From positions 868,001 through 932,000 of the forward strand of contig OY764876.1 in NCBI GenBank assembly GCA_963668595.1: a stretch of DNA of 64,000 bases, in the 5' to 3' direction. The translations under genes were made by a program, and so were the position numbers. This stretch comes from GWE2-42-39 sp963668595. Lineage in GTDB: Bacteria > Bacteroidota > Bacteroidia > Bacteroidales > Prolixibacteraceae. Shown here piece after piece: positions 27,515-34,691 of this stretch (the first letter of the stretch is position 1; every line of letters starts with the position of its first letter). The notes under the pieces were generated by a model. It worked only from the letters and a program-made list of their open reading frames with translations, ran no database searches and had not been told where the DNA came from.

Positions 27515-27885
27515 GTTTCCCTGCCGGAATAAACTCGTTCTTGTTGCACGAAAAGGTAGTCCTGCCGGTTATACACCCGTCCTTGCGGGGGGAAATATAG
27601 CCCTGCATGGTATTATGCCGCCCTGCCTGTTAAAATTATGCCCTGCCGAACTTTGGGTCGTCCCTGCGCGGCAGGGCTGACTAAAACATCCGCAGGGACG
27701 ACTTTTTTGTCCGCAAGACTGGCTTTTGAACCCGCAGGGGCGGGTGATCGGGGCGCAGGGCTGCAAAAATCTCAGCAGGACTGGCCCAAACCTTAGCAGG
27801 GCTGTAAATTTTTGGGCAGGGCTACTACAATATCAGCAGGGCGCATATAAACAAGGCAGGGCTACTTAAAAGTTTGCAGGGAAAC
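27515..27885. repeat. Phased 20-21 bp array of CCTGC/GCAGGG motifs that inverts at its centre
   Basis: CCTGC begins at 27520, 27561, 27602, 27622, 27642 and 27663, with weaker forms near 27543 and at 27581. After the centre the motif flips to GCAGG at 27671, 27692, 27734, 27755, 27775, 27796, 27816, 27836, 27856 and 27876 (GCAAG at 27713). Successive starts differ by 20 or 21 bases. Each unit is a 6-8 base constant part (GCAGGGCT) plus about 13 variable bases. The outermost units on both sides read GCAGGGAAAC in the outward direction. The core has an exact 12-bp inverted repeat, 27657-27668 with 27691-27702, followed by T6. Confidence 0.9.
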
Positions 27886-28122
27886 CAAAAATCTCTCCAA
27901 GCTCGTATTTTATCGCGCAAGGCAAGTTGTACTTCATTTGAAACATTCGGTACCATGCCCCATTACTCTTTCCCATTCCCGTGAAGACGGGAATCTCATG
28001 AAATAATGCCCGTAATATCTGATTGCGGGGCTGGCGTGATTAAAAATCTTTATACTTATGAGGGGAAGAATATAAAAAGTCATATCATATATAATTACTT
28101 TAATCGTTGTGTAATTTGTTGT

Positions 28123-29022
28123 TTATGATATTGTTGCTTTTATATCTTCAAGTATTTCCCTATATCTTATTAGTGATTTTCGAATTTCAATACAGCGAGC
28201 TTCATTAAACACTTCTTTTTTACCTGTTTTGCTTTGTAATACCTTTTCTCCGTCGATTGTTTCTTCTTTTACATGTGCAAAGATATTTCGAGGCAAAAGG
28301 ATGTCATTATTATATGAATCGAAAAATTTTGAGACACCAATTCCCTTCAATTTGTGTAATTTATTGACTACACTTGCCTTATGAGTTGATGTAAATATTC
28401 TGGTGTCAGATGTTTTCTTATATATATCTATTTCATGATTGTTCGCAATATCAGAAATGGATGAGATAGTTTCAATTATTTTTTCTTCAATGTAAGCTTT
28501 CATTTCTTTTGAAATATCTGATTTCAGAAGTATTTCTGTGATTTCCAACATTATTTCATCAAGATCACTTGTTTCTGCCATAATTAGACCTCGCATCGTA
28601 TTTACTTCTTGGATCTTTTTTATGGAAGTATTCACAACTTGCTCAAATTTTATTTCTACATCTTTTCTGTCTGCAGTATAAACCCCTTCTAATCCAAGTT
28701 CCTTCATGCTATTCCTAACATTTTCTACTGCACTAGAGTAAAATAATACGTCCGTTAGGATTGGCTTATCTTTAATATTCCGAATGAATTCTATAATTTT
28801 TTCACCGGAATCTGATCCTTTCAAAGTGAAATCAACAAGCAGTAAATCATACTCCTTGAGACAATTTCTGTCGATTTCTTTTTTGACCTCGTCAAATGTT
28901 TTACATTGTTTTGGAACAAGTTTAAATCCAAGATCTTCTAATGTGTCGGAAAACAATTCTTTAGTCGTCTCATACCATGAATTTTCATCCTCGACCCATA
29001 AAATGTTATATTCGATTCTCAT
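28123..29022 (-). CDS. Response-regulator receiver fused to a HEPN-like domain (RNxxxH motif)
   Basis: A 299-residue protein. Residues 1-125 are a receiver: acidic pocket E11/D12/E13 in WVEDE, phosphoacceptor Asp64 in LLLVDFTLKG, Ser96/Ser97 in FYSSA and Lys120 in TADRKD. Residues about 135-299 are helical with no DNA-binding motif. There DILLPRNIFAHVKEE carries R245-N-I-F-A-H250, exactly the RNxxxH active-site pattern of HEPN ribonucleases. I infer a phosphorylation-controlled RNase; a non-catalytic HEPN-like adaptor is the alternative. Its ATG overlaps the stop of the kinase gene by 4 bp, so the kinase is its presumed partner. AT-rich, unlike housekeeping neighbours. Confidence 0.8.
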   Translation of the reverse strand: MRIEYNILWVEDENSWYETTKELFSDTLEDLGFKLVPKQCKTFDEVKKEIDRNCLKEYDLLLVDFTLKGSDSGEKIIEFIRNIKDKPILTDVLFYSSAVENVRNSMKELGLEGVYTADRKDVEIKFEQVVNTSIKKIQEVNTMRGLIMAETSDLDEIMLEITEILLKSDISKEMKAYIEEKIIETISSISDIANNHEIDIYKKTSDTRIFTSTHKASVVNKLHKLKGIGVSKFFDSYNNDILLPRNIFAHVKEETIDGEKVLQSKTGKKEVFNEARCIEIRKSLIRYREILEDIKATIS

Positions 29023-31568
29023 CTTTGAATAGTTATAATTAGTTCAAAACCGTCATTATAATTAGGATTATACGTTATTTGACCTTTCAGATTTTCTTCA
29101 ACTATTCTTTTTACGTGACTTAAACCTAGACCAGATCCTTTTGTGGTGGTAATGCCTTCTTCAAAAATAAGTTTCCAATCAGTTATTGAATGAGATAAAG
29201 GCTCACCGATATCCTTTATGCTTATTTGCAAATCACTATCTTTCAAAGAAAAATTGAAAATTACTTTGCTTGCATTTTTCTTTCTAGAATTACTTAAAAT
29301 ATTATCTATCGCAGTAATCAATTCTATTGGTTGAAATTTTTTGATAAAACTAATATTGCGAGTTTCAATAAGGATGTCGATTCTATAAAGAACTTGATAT
29401 ATATTCCTTATATAATCAGATATGTATGATACGACATCTTCTTCTGTTTCCAATGTTGCTTTTAGATAATTAGACTTTGTAGTAAACCTTGTTATTGTGG
29501 AAATCTTTTCATTTGCTAAGCTAATTCCTTGAATAAAGTTTAGCAAGTCGTTTTTTGAAAGCTCTTTACCTTTGTCAACTCTTCTTTTTAGTAAAAGTAT
29601 TTTTTTTGAAATATCATCAGAGTAAACCCCAATAATATGATTGGAGTCCCTAAGATCCATATAATCTACACTTTCGGCAGCTTTGTATCTGGCAACTTGT
29701 TGTTTGTGAAGAACAGCTTCTTTTTCTGCTTTTTTTCTTGCTAGTTCTTCTTTCTCTCTTCTCTCAGCCTCTTCTTTTGCTTTTTGTTCTGCTTTTACTT
29801 TTGCAAGTTCAGCTTCAATTCGTTCTTTTTCTTTTTTTAAAACTTCTAACTCTGCAAGACGCTTTTTCTCTTCAGCTTCTTTTTGCTTTTGTTCCGCTAT
29901 TATCCTTGCCTCTTCTTCTTTTTTCGCCTTTTCTTCTGCTTCCTTCCTCTTTTGTTCTTCTTCTTTGGCCCTGTGTTCTGCTTCCTCTTTTTCTTTTAAT
30001 ATCCTGTTAAAATTCTCCGTAGTCAATTTAACCTGATTTATCAAGTAACCATCATTTGTTTTCTCCGCAATTCTCTCGAGCTCATTGATAAACTTAGGCT
30101 GTGCAAGATCAAGATTATCATTCACAAAGTCTACAAGTTCCTTATTGTAATCAACAATTTTAACATTGTCATCATCAGAAAGGGCTCTAATTAGATTTAC
30201 GAAATCAATCTTACTGCCCAGATTCTTTTTTACATCTTCATAACTATCTTTATCTTTATCTTTACTTAAATTCTCTCTTTGTTTGTTTGCCTCATTGGTA
30301 TTTATGAAATAATTCTTCCTTATAAACGCTTCTCCCCACAATACACCAACAACATACCTTTCAAGTCTTTTTAGTGCTTTATCATAAAAAAAATCAAATA
30401 GAATTCGTTTTCCAGACGTTTCTACAAGGCCTCCATCCCGACTTGATACTTCTTTAAATTCATTGAAATCTTCAGTTATGAGATCGACCTTTCCAAACAA
30501 ATCACGAGTTCCAAGAAACCTATTATATCCTTGTTGTTTTCTTCTATCTATCTCCCAACTGTCATCCCCGGCATCTCCATATGGCTGCACCCTAAATCCA
30601 TTTTTAAAAAGAAATACATTCCCATAATTAATAGGTTCGATATCCATTATTTTTCCAAAATTAACTTTGGCACTTCTGTTTAGGAAATAAAGGCTAATCT
30701 CTAAATCGTTAATGGTTTTTGCATACTGGTTAGGTTCTTCAATGTGATAAATTAATGTACCCCTATCAAATAGCTTGGTAATAATTATTTCTGCTCCAAT
30801 AGAAACATTGATTTGTGTCGTTTTTATATCAAGTACCTTTAAAATGCTATTAGTTATTGTCCCATTTATTTTCTGGTACTTTGAACGTTCTCTATCTTTT
30901 TCAATAAATTTCTTGGCAACAATTTCTATCTCAAATTCATTTTTGTCGGAAAATGGATTTATCAACTTCTCAAGAGACCTCTTTAATTGAAATAATTTAT
31001 TTTCAGACCAATTAGAATTGAGAAATGAAATTCTTAAAATTGTTCCAAATGAATTATCCTTGTCGTATGAGATATTGGATTCAATTTCCTCAATAGGAAT
31101 TTTTATATCTACGAAACTCTGCTTCGAATTAATTTCAAACTGTTCCCAATCTATTGATAATCTAAAAGTTTGATTTGAAATTGGGCTTGTAGTTGTTAAT
31201 TCAAGTCTATTCCCTAATCTATCACAAGAAAATCGACCAACACCTTTTGCTCCTGCATAATATCTTCTTGATTTAAGATTATTAAAATGGGATAGCCTTT
31301 TAGTCTCTTGATCTTCAGTTCCATCTTTTTTCGCGGAATAAGCAACAGCAAACCATTTTTCTTTTAAATCATTTTTCGACATTCCTTTCCCATTGTCGGA
31401 AATAATGATCTCATTTTCATTAAATGTTAAAGTCACATGATCCGCATGAGCATCATAAGAATTCTTAACAAGTTCATATATAGCAATGAAATCATCAGTA
31501 ATAAGATCTCTCCCGATGATGTTTTTCATTCCTGTTTTAACGTCAAATGAAATAAACTCTTTATCCAT
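29019..31568 (-). CDS. Double-GHKL protein: N-terminal MORC/MutL-like ATPase, coiled coil, histidine-kinase core
   Basis: An 849-residue cytoplasmic protein with no membrane span. N-terminal GHKL ATPase: ELVKNSYDA (E32, N36), DNGKGM (58-63) and GAKGVGRFS (106-114), followed by an S5-like beta region to about 400. A Lys/Glu/Ala-rich coiled coil covers about 525-625. Then a kinase core: DLRDSNHIIG with candidate phospho-His644, a helical dimer region, N-box AIDNILSNSRKKNA (N756), G1 KDIGEPL (D786) and G2 GSGLGLSH (811-818). The first domain resembles GHKL ATPases reported in restriction-modification operons; the second resembles sensor kinases. The ATG overlaps the methyltransferase stop by 8 bp, and the receiver gene overlaps its end by 4 bp. 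Confidence 0.85.
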   Translation of the reverse strand: MDKEFISFDVKTGMKNIIGRDLITDDFIAIYELVKNSYDAHADHVTLTFNENEIIISDNGKGMSKNDLKEKWFAVAYSAKKDGTEDQETKRLSHFNNLKSRRYYAGAKGVGRFSCDRLGNRLELTTTSPISNQTFRLSIDWEQFEINSKQSFVDIKIPIEEIESNISYDKDNSFGTILRISFLNSNWSENKLFQLKRSLEKLINPFSDKNEFEIEIVAKKFIEKDRERSKYQKINGTITNSILKVLDIKTTQINVSIGAEIIITKLFDRGTLIYHIEEPNQYAKTINDLEISLYFLNRSAKVNFGKIMDIEPINYGNVFLFKNGFRVQPYGDAGDDSWEIDRRKQQGYNRFLGTRDLFGKVDLITEDFNEFKEVSSRDGGLVETSGKRILFDFFYDKALKRLERYVVGVLWGEAFIRKNYFINTNEANKQRENLSKDKDKDSYEDVKKNLGSKIDFVNLIRALSDDDNVKIVDYNKELVDFVNDNLDLAQPKFINELERIAEKTNDGYLINQVKLTTENFNRILKEKEEAEHRAKEEEQKRKEAEEKAKKEEEARIIAEQKQKEAEEKKRLAELEVLKKEKERIEAELAKVKAEQKAKEEAERREKEELARKKAEKEAVLHKQQVARYKAAESVDYMDLRDSNHIIGVYSDDISKKILLLKRRVDKGKELSKNDLLNFIQGISLANEKISTITRFTTKSNYLKATLETEEDVVSYISDYIRNIYQVLYRIDILIETRNISFIKKFQPIELITAIDNILSNSRKKNASKVIFNFSLKDSDLQISIKDIGEPLSHSITDWKLIFEEGITTTKGSGLGLSHVKRIVEENLKGQITYNPNYNDGFELIITIQR

Positions 31569-32787
31569 TAACTATCTTGTTAAGTATTACTCCTGCTTGT
31601 TCTCCAAATAATGGAGGAATAGCATTTCCTATTTGTGAGTATCTTGGAACTTCTTTTGTTCGAACAGTTCCTCCTGTTGTATATTTTCCCTTAAACTCGT
31701 ACCAGTCGGGGAAAGATTGTATTCGAGCATATTCTCGCACTGTTAGAATACGAGGCTCAGAATAGTGGATATAGTCATCGGGCAATGTTGTAATGGTTGG
31801 ACTTTTGGCATTTGCATCTAATGGAATAATGGTATGTTTCTTTATATTATAACGTTGTCGAATAGATTTATCAATGTCTTTATTTTTTCTGGCATTAGAT
31901 AAAATGTAGCTAAATTTTTCAATGATGTCTGGACGATGCTTGGGAAAGCGATGACTATCTGGTATTACTCTATCAACGCCATTTCTTAATAGTTCTTGGT
32001 ATTTACTTTGTATGTTAATATAAATTCCAGCATCAAATCGTGGGGTATCAGGGGATTGTTTCACTCCATTCGATTTCAATAAATCAGAAATAGCATCTTG
32101 CAAATTTGTATGAATGGAAAGACCTCTTTGTTCTAAAAAGTTATATCGGTTGTGCTCAATTAATCTGAAAAAATCAGATGCTGTTTTTTTTGATTTTTTT
32201 GCAATATCATTACGAATGCCAATCAAAATAAATCGGGTTCGTTTTTGAGGAACTCCATATTCTCCAAAGTTCACGAGTTTTCCTTCAACTAAATAATCAA
32301 GGTTGTTTAGCTCATTTAAAACATAACTAGCATATTCTTTCCCTTTTTCTTTATTTTTTTTGAATTCCAAGGTAAATCCTTTTACATTTTCAAAAAATAT
32401 TAGTTTTGGGCGAACTAGCTCAATAAAGTGAATGTAAGATTTAACCAATTCATTTCTTGAATCACTTTCATTTCTTCGGCCTGCCATTGAGAATCCTTGG
32501 CAAGGTGGGCCTCCTGCCACTAAATCAACTTTACCCCTAAGTTTTATTAGATTAGATTTGTATTTGCTGATTACTTCGTTAATTTCATGATTACTTAGTG
32601 GTAACCATGTGGGCCAATTAAAATGTTTTTTTTGCTGTATTAAATTATATTCTAGAGTTTTAAATGCGTCTTTGTTTTTTTCGATAGCAAAAAGTCCTTT
32701 CCATCCAGCATTGTGTAATCCCAACGATAGACCTCCGCAGCCTGCAAACAAATCAATATAAGTTGGATGTTTTTTCACTGTATTCAA
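31561..32787 (-). CDS. DNA cytosine-5 methyltransferase
   Basis: A C5-methyltransferase of about 408 residues with motif I DLFAGCGGLSLGL (12-24), motif IV GGPPCQGFS with catalytic Cys96, motif VI ENVKGF (133-138), motif VIII near QKRTRFILIGIR, and motifs IX-X REYARIQSFP / QIGNAIPP. It methylates cytosine at a short site that cannot be read from sequence. There is no ATG before motif I: the candidates are TTG 32787 and GTG 32778. An 18-bp direct repeat covers this start. Third and fourth genes follow with overlaps of 8 and 4 bp. No classical restriction endonuclease gene is next to it. Confidence 0.93.
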   Translation of the reverse strand: MNTVKKHPTYIDLFAGCGGLSLGLHNAGWKGLFAIEKNKDAFKTLEYNLIQQKKHFNWPTWLPLSNHEINEVISKYKSNLIKLRGKVDLVAGGPPCQGFSMAGRRNESDSRNELVKSYIHFIELVRPKLIFFENVKGFTLEFKKNKEKGKEYASYVLNELNNLDYLVEGKLVNFGEYGVPQKRTRFILIGIRNDIAKKSKKTASDFFRLIEHNRYNFLEQRGLSIHTNLQDAISDLLKSNGVKQSPDTPRFDAGIYINIQSKYQELLRNGVDRVIPDSHRFPKHRPDIIEKFSYILSNARKNKDIDKSIRQRYNIKKHTIIPLDANAKSPTITTLPDDYIHYSEPRILTVREYARIQSFPDWYEFKGKYTTGGTVRTKEVPRYSQIGNAIPPLFGEQAGVILNKIVNG

Positions 32788-32806
32788 ATTTTTTCACTGT
32801 ATTCAA
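32770..32806 (-). repeat. Two 18-bp perfect direct repeats over the methyltransferase start
   Basis: 32770-32787 and 32789-32806 are identical (ttttttcactgtattcaa on the plus strand), one base apart. The downstream copy contains both candidate start codons. The layout suits an operator or autoregulatory site, though chance duplication is possible. Confidence 0.75.
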
Positions 32807-32880
32807 TATCTGATGCCTTACAAAAATTATACATTTAAAAAAACACAAGTAGGGCAGTTTTTTATTCTTCGCAACCAAAA

Positions 32881-33564
32881 TTACGCTTTATTTTTTGTTG
32901 ATAAAAGCAAATTGTTTGCATACTGACAGTAATTTACCAACATGCAATTGTTACATTTTGGTTTTATCTTCTTGCATATAAGAGCAGCGAAATCAAGGAT
33001 TGCCCAATTTAATTCTTTTGAGTTTTCAACAGCTACAATTCTATATGACAAAGTTTGTAGGTATGGATCGTATCGAATATCCGCTAATTTTCGATTGCCA
33101 AAGAACCTTTCGATTACTCGAGCCATATTTACATCGAGTAAAGGCGTTTTTTTATTTAAAATGTATAGCTCATACGCATTTGTAAGGTATTGTCCCATCA
33201 TTGGTAACTCTTCAATTTCATTTCGCTCTTCGGGCAGTTTTCCTTGTCTTTTTTTTATTTCTTGAGATAAGTTATATAATCTCTTTCCCCGTTGTTTTGA
33301 TAGGCCAATAGGTCTTAATATTGTTTCTATTGTTTCAAGTGATGCTTCGCTTAATTCTTTCCAAGAAGGGAAATGACTAATGAATAAGGGTAAAAATCTA
33401 TTTACTGTTTCTGCCCTTGTCCTTTGAAGAAAAATTTCTGCAATAATTATGAGATAATTTGTTGCATCATCTTTTCTCCATAAAAATACTCTTCCACTGG
33501 AAGAATACCATTCTAGTAGATGTTCTTGGAAGAAACTAATTTGTGTGTCGTATATAATTATCAT
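32881..33564 (-). CDS. HhH-GPD mismatch DNA glycosylase of the MutY/Mig type with [4Fe-4S] cluster
   Basis: A 227-residue helix-hairpin-helix glycosylase. LWRKD and AEIFLQRTRAETV (Glu43) match the MutY/Mig N-terminal motif. The hairpin is LPMMGQYLTNA, followed by LLDVNMARVIERFFG. Tyr126 takes the place of the EndoIII catalytic Lys and Asp144 is the catalytic Asp, the same combination described for the thymine-DNA glycosylase Mig of Methanothermobacter. Cys197-x6-Cys204-x2-Cys207-x5-Cys213 binds the cluster. It is too short to carry the MutY C-terminal 8-oxoG domain. Beside a C5-methyltransferase it most likely removes T from G:T mismatches left by 5mC deamination, a Vsr-like job. It lies 94 bp upstream of the methyltransferase gene. 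Confidence 0.88.
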   Translation of the reverse strand: MIIIYDTQISFFQEHLLEWYSSSGRVFLWRKDDATNYLIIIAEIFLQRTRAETVNRFLPLFISHFPSWKELSEASLETIETILRPIGLSKQRGKRLYNLSQEIKKRQGKLPEERNEIEELPMMGQYLTNAYELYILNKKTPLLDVNMARVIERFFGNRKLADIRYDPYLQTLSYRIVAVENSKELNWAILDFAALICKKIKPKCNNCMLVNYCQYANNLLLSTKNKA

Positions 33565-33612
33565 TCAAATTACAAAAAAAAGTAAAAATAGTTTTAATCT
33601 AGTATTTCCCAT

Positions 33613-33714
33613 ATCCACTCTTGCCATATTCCCCAAATTGTAAAACACATTGATAATGCCTGCTTGTTGGTAGTTGGGCTGGTCGGAGGTGCGGATTTCC
33701 GTTTCGCAGATTAA
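33613..33714 (-). pseudogene. Duplicated 3' fragment of pabC
   Basis: About 100 bp nearly identical to 34113-34214, the end of pabC, at an offset of exactly 500 bp and in the same orientation. It encodes (R)ETEIRTSDQPNYQQAG and FYNLGNM where intact pabC has ETEIRTSDLPNYQQAG and FYNLENM. Fewer than ten differences over the span by eye. It has no start and is separated from the rest of the gene, so it is not functional. Confidence 0.85.
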
Positions 33715-33768
33715 AAAATTAAGTTTTCTGCATCTCGTTATTTTGTTTGGAGAGATATTGTGCTGTTG

Positions 33769-34030
33769 CAACGCCACAGGCGTTGGATTATGGTAGAAAA
33801 ACCGATATGCCTGCATCAATAACCCAGTATGGGTTGGATACCCCCGCAAAAATAGTCAATGGATTAATCGAACCCGTACCGGGTTCTTTTATTGCGTGGG
33901 TTTTCTGTTGTTACTGTAATCCAATCCGTACCGGATTGCGAAAAATGGAGTTGTTTTTTTATCGGAAACGCTTGGGTATCGCGGTTTTGAATAGCGATTG
34001 GCTGGTTTGCCCGGAAGTTAGAAACTTCCG
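33769..34030. repeat. Cluster of five short palindromes (REP-like)
   Basis: Perfect small hairpins at 33769-33785 (caacgcc/ggcgttg), 33821-33835 (aaccc/gggtt), 33870-33886 (gaacccg/cgggttc), 33922-33938 (caatccg/cggattg) and 34012-34030 (cggaagt/acttccg), each with a 3-5 base loop. The first four lie 49-52 bp apart. Two share the centre gtac. Looks like a REP/BIME-type element; no transposase of the REP-associated type is nearby. Confidence 0.75.
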
Positions 34031-34088
34031 CACCCTAATTTAGATTTACTCCGAAGCGAACTCATAAACAAATATGCCTCGTTGCGGG

Positions 34089-34691
34089 TTAAAAATTAAT
34101 AATGTTTTGAATCTCCACTTTCGGCATATTCTCCAAATTGTAAAACACATTGATAATGCCTGCTTGTTGGTAGTTGGGCAGGTCGGAGGTGCGTATTTCC
34201 GTTTCGCGGATAAGTGCTTGTGCGAGTAAGTGGCTGCGTTGTGTGCCCCGAAGCAGGGGAGAGGCGGGAGTGTGCCAGTGTTGCCCGTCGAAGAAAACAA
34301 GGTTGCCAATGGTGCAGTCGGTAAGCAGTCCGTTTTTTACGATAATGATTTCGTCGCATTCGCCCCTTTGGGCAAGCAGTTGGTTCAGGGCGCTGCGGTC
34401 GGCATATTTCAGTGCATAGTCGATGTGGTTGCCTGTAACCAGCCGGAGGCTTTGGAAAGTGCGAGGCAGAAAGGGGAGAAACTCTGTTTTTTCGATCTGT
34501 CGGCTGTACTCGATGCGGCAACGGAAAATACCGTTTTGGCAGTGAGCCGGAACACGAATCGGTTCGCTTAAATTAATGGGCGGACATGTACCAAAAAGCA
34601 GGCTGCGAGCTTCGTCGAAACGTTTTTGGTGCCAGGGGAGCAGACAAGGCTTCCCGTTTTCAATTTTGATGGTTTCAAGCAAAAGGGACAT
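34089..34691 (-). CDS. pabC: Aminodeoxychorismate lyase-like class IV aminotransferase (PabC)
   Basis: A 200-residue class IV PLP enzyme. ALKYADRSALNQLL holds the PLP lysine, followed by the usual CDEIIIVKNGLLTDCTIGNLVFF (E/N-containing) block and the TPASPLLRGTQRSHLL motif. It turns 4-amino-4-deoxychorismate into p-aminobenzoate and pyruvate for folate synthesis. Shorter than the 270 residues of E. coli PabC, but normal for Bacteroidota. It overlaps pabB by 17 bp, so the two are coupled. Its last hundred bases are duplicated 500 bp away beside the modification operon, which suggests the 3' end was an insertion site. Confidence 0.82.
   Translation of the reverse strand: MSLLLETIKIENGKPCLLPWHQKRFDEARSLLFGTCPPINLSEPIRVPAHCQNGIFRCRIEYSRQIEKTEFLPFLPRTFQSLRLVTGNHIDYALKYADRSALNQLLAQRGECDEIIIVKNGLLTDCTIGNLVFFDGQHWHTPASPLLRGTQRSHLLAQALIRETEIRTSDLPNYQQAGIINVFYNLENMPKVEIQNIINF

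Larger units (their letters stand above)
27266..28122. other. Intergenic region holding a terminator and a 371-bp phased motif array
   Basis: No convincing gene. Holds the terminator at 27488-27514, the array at 27515-27885, and a perfect hairpin attcccgt-gaag-acgggaat at 27975-27994. The rest is AT-rich. Confidence 0.6.
33565..34088. other. Non-coding junction: pabC-end duplicate and cluster of small palindromes
   Basis: No intact gene. Contains the duplicated fragment of the pabC 3' end and five short palindromes described below. Looks like insertion debris. Confidence 0.7.

Noticed and set aside
27569..27766. Minus-strand 65-codon frame with PCG-type heptad repeats
   Set aside because: The repeat only reflects the 21-bp spacing of the DNA array; neighbouring 20-bp units shift the frame, so it is not a coherent protein.
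27515..27885. CRISPR array
   Set aside because: Constant part is 6-8 bases, spacing 20-21 bases, orientation flips in the middle, and there are no cas genes; this is not a CRISPR layout.
28123..29022. Ordinary DNA-binding response regulator
   Set aside because: The output part has no winged helix or other DNA-binding motif and carries the RNxxxH pattern.
33565..33849. 94-codon minus-strand frame upstream of the glycosylase gene
   Set aside because: Its only protein-like part is the copied end of pabC; the rest translates the palindrome cluster.
33769..34030. Rho-independent terminators
   Set aside because: Most of these palindromes lack a T-run on either strand and are regularly spaced; better explained as REP-like repeats.
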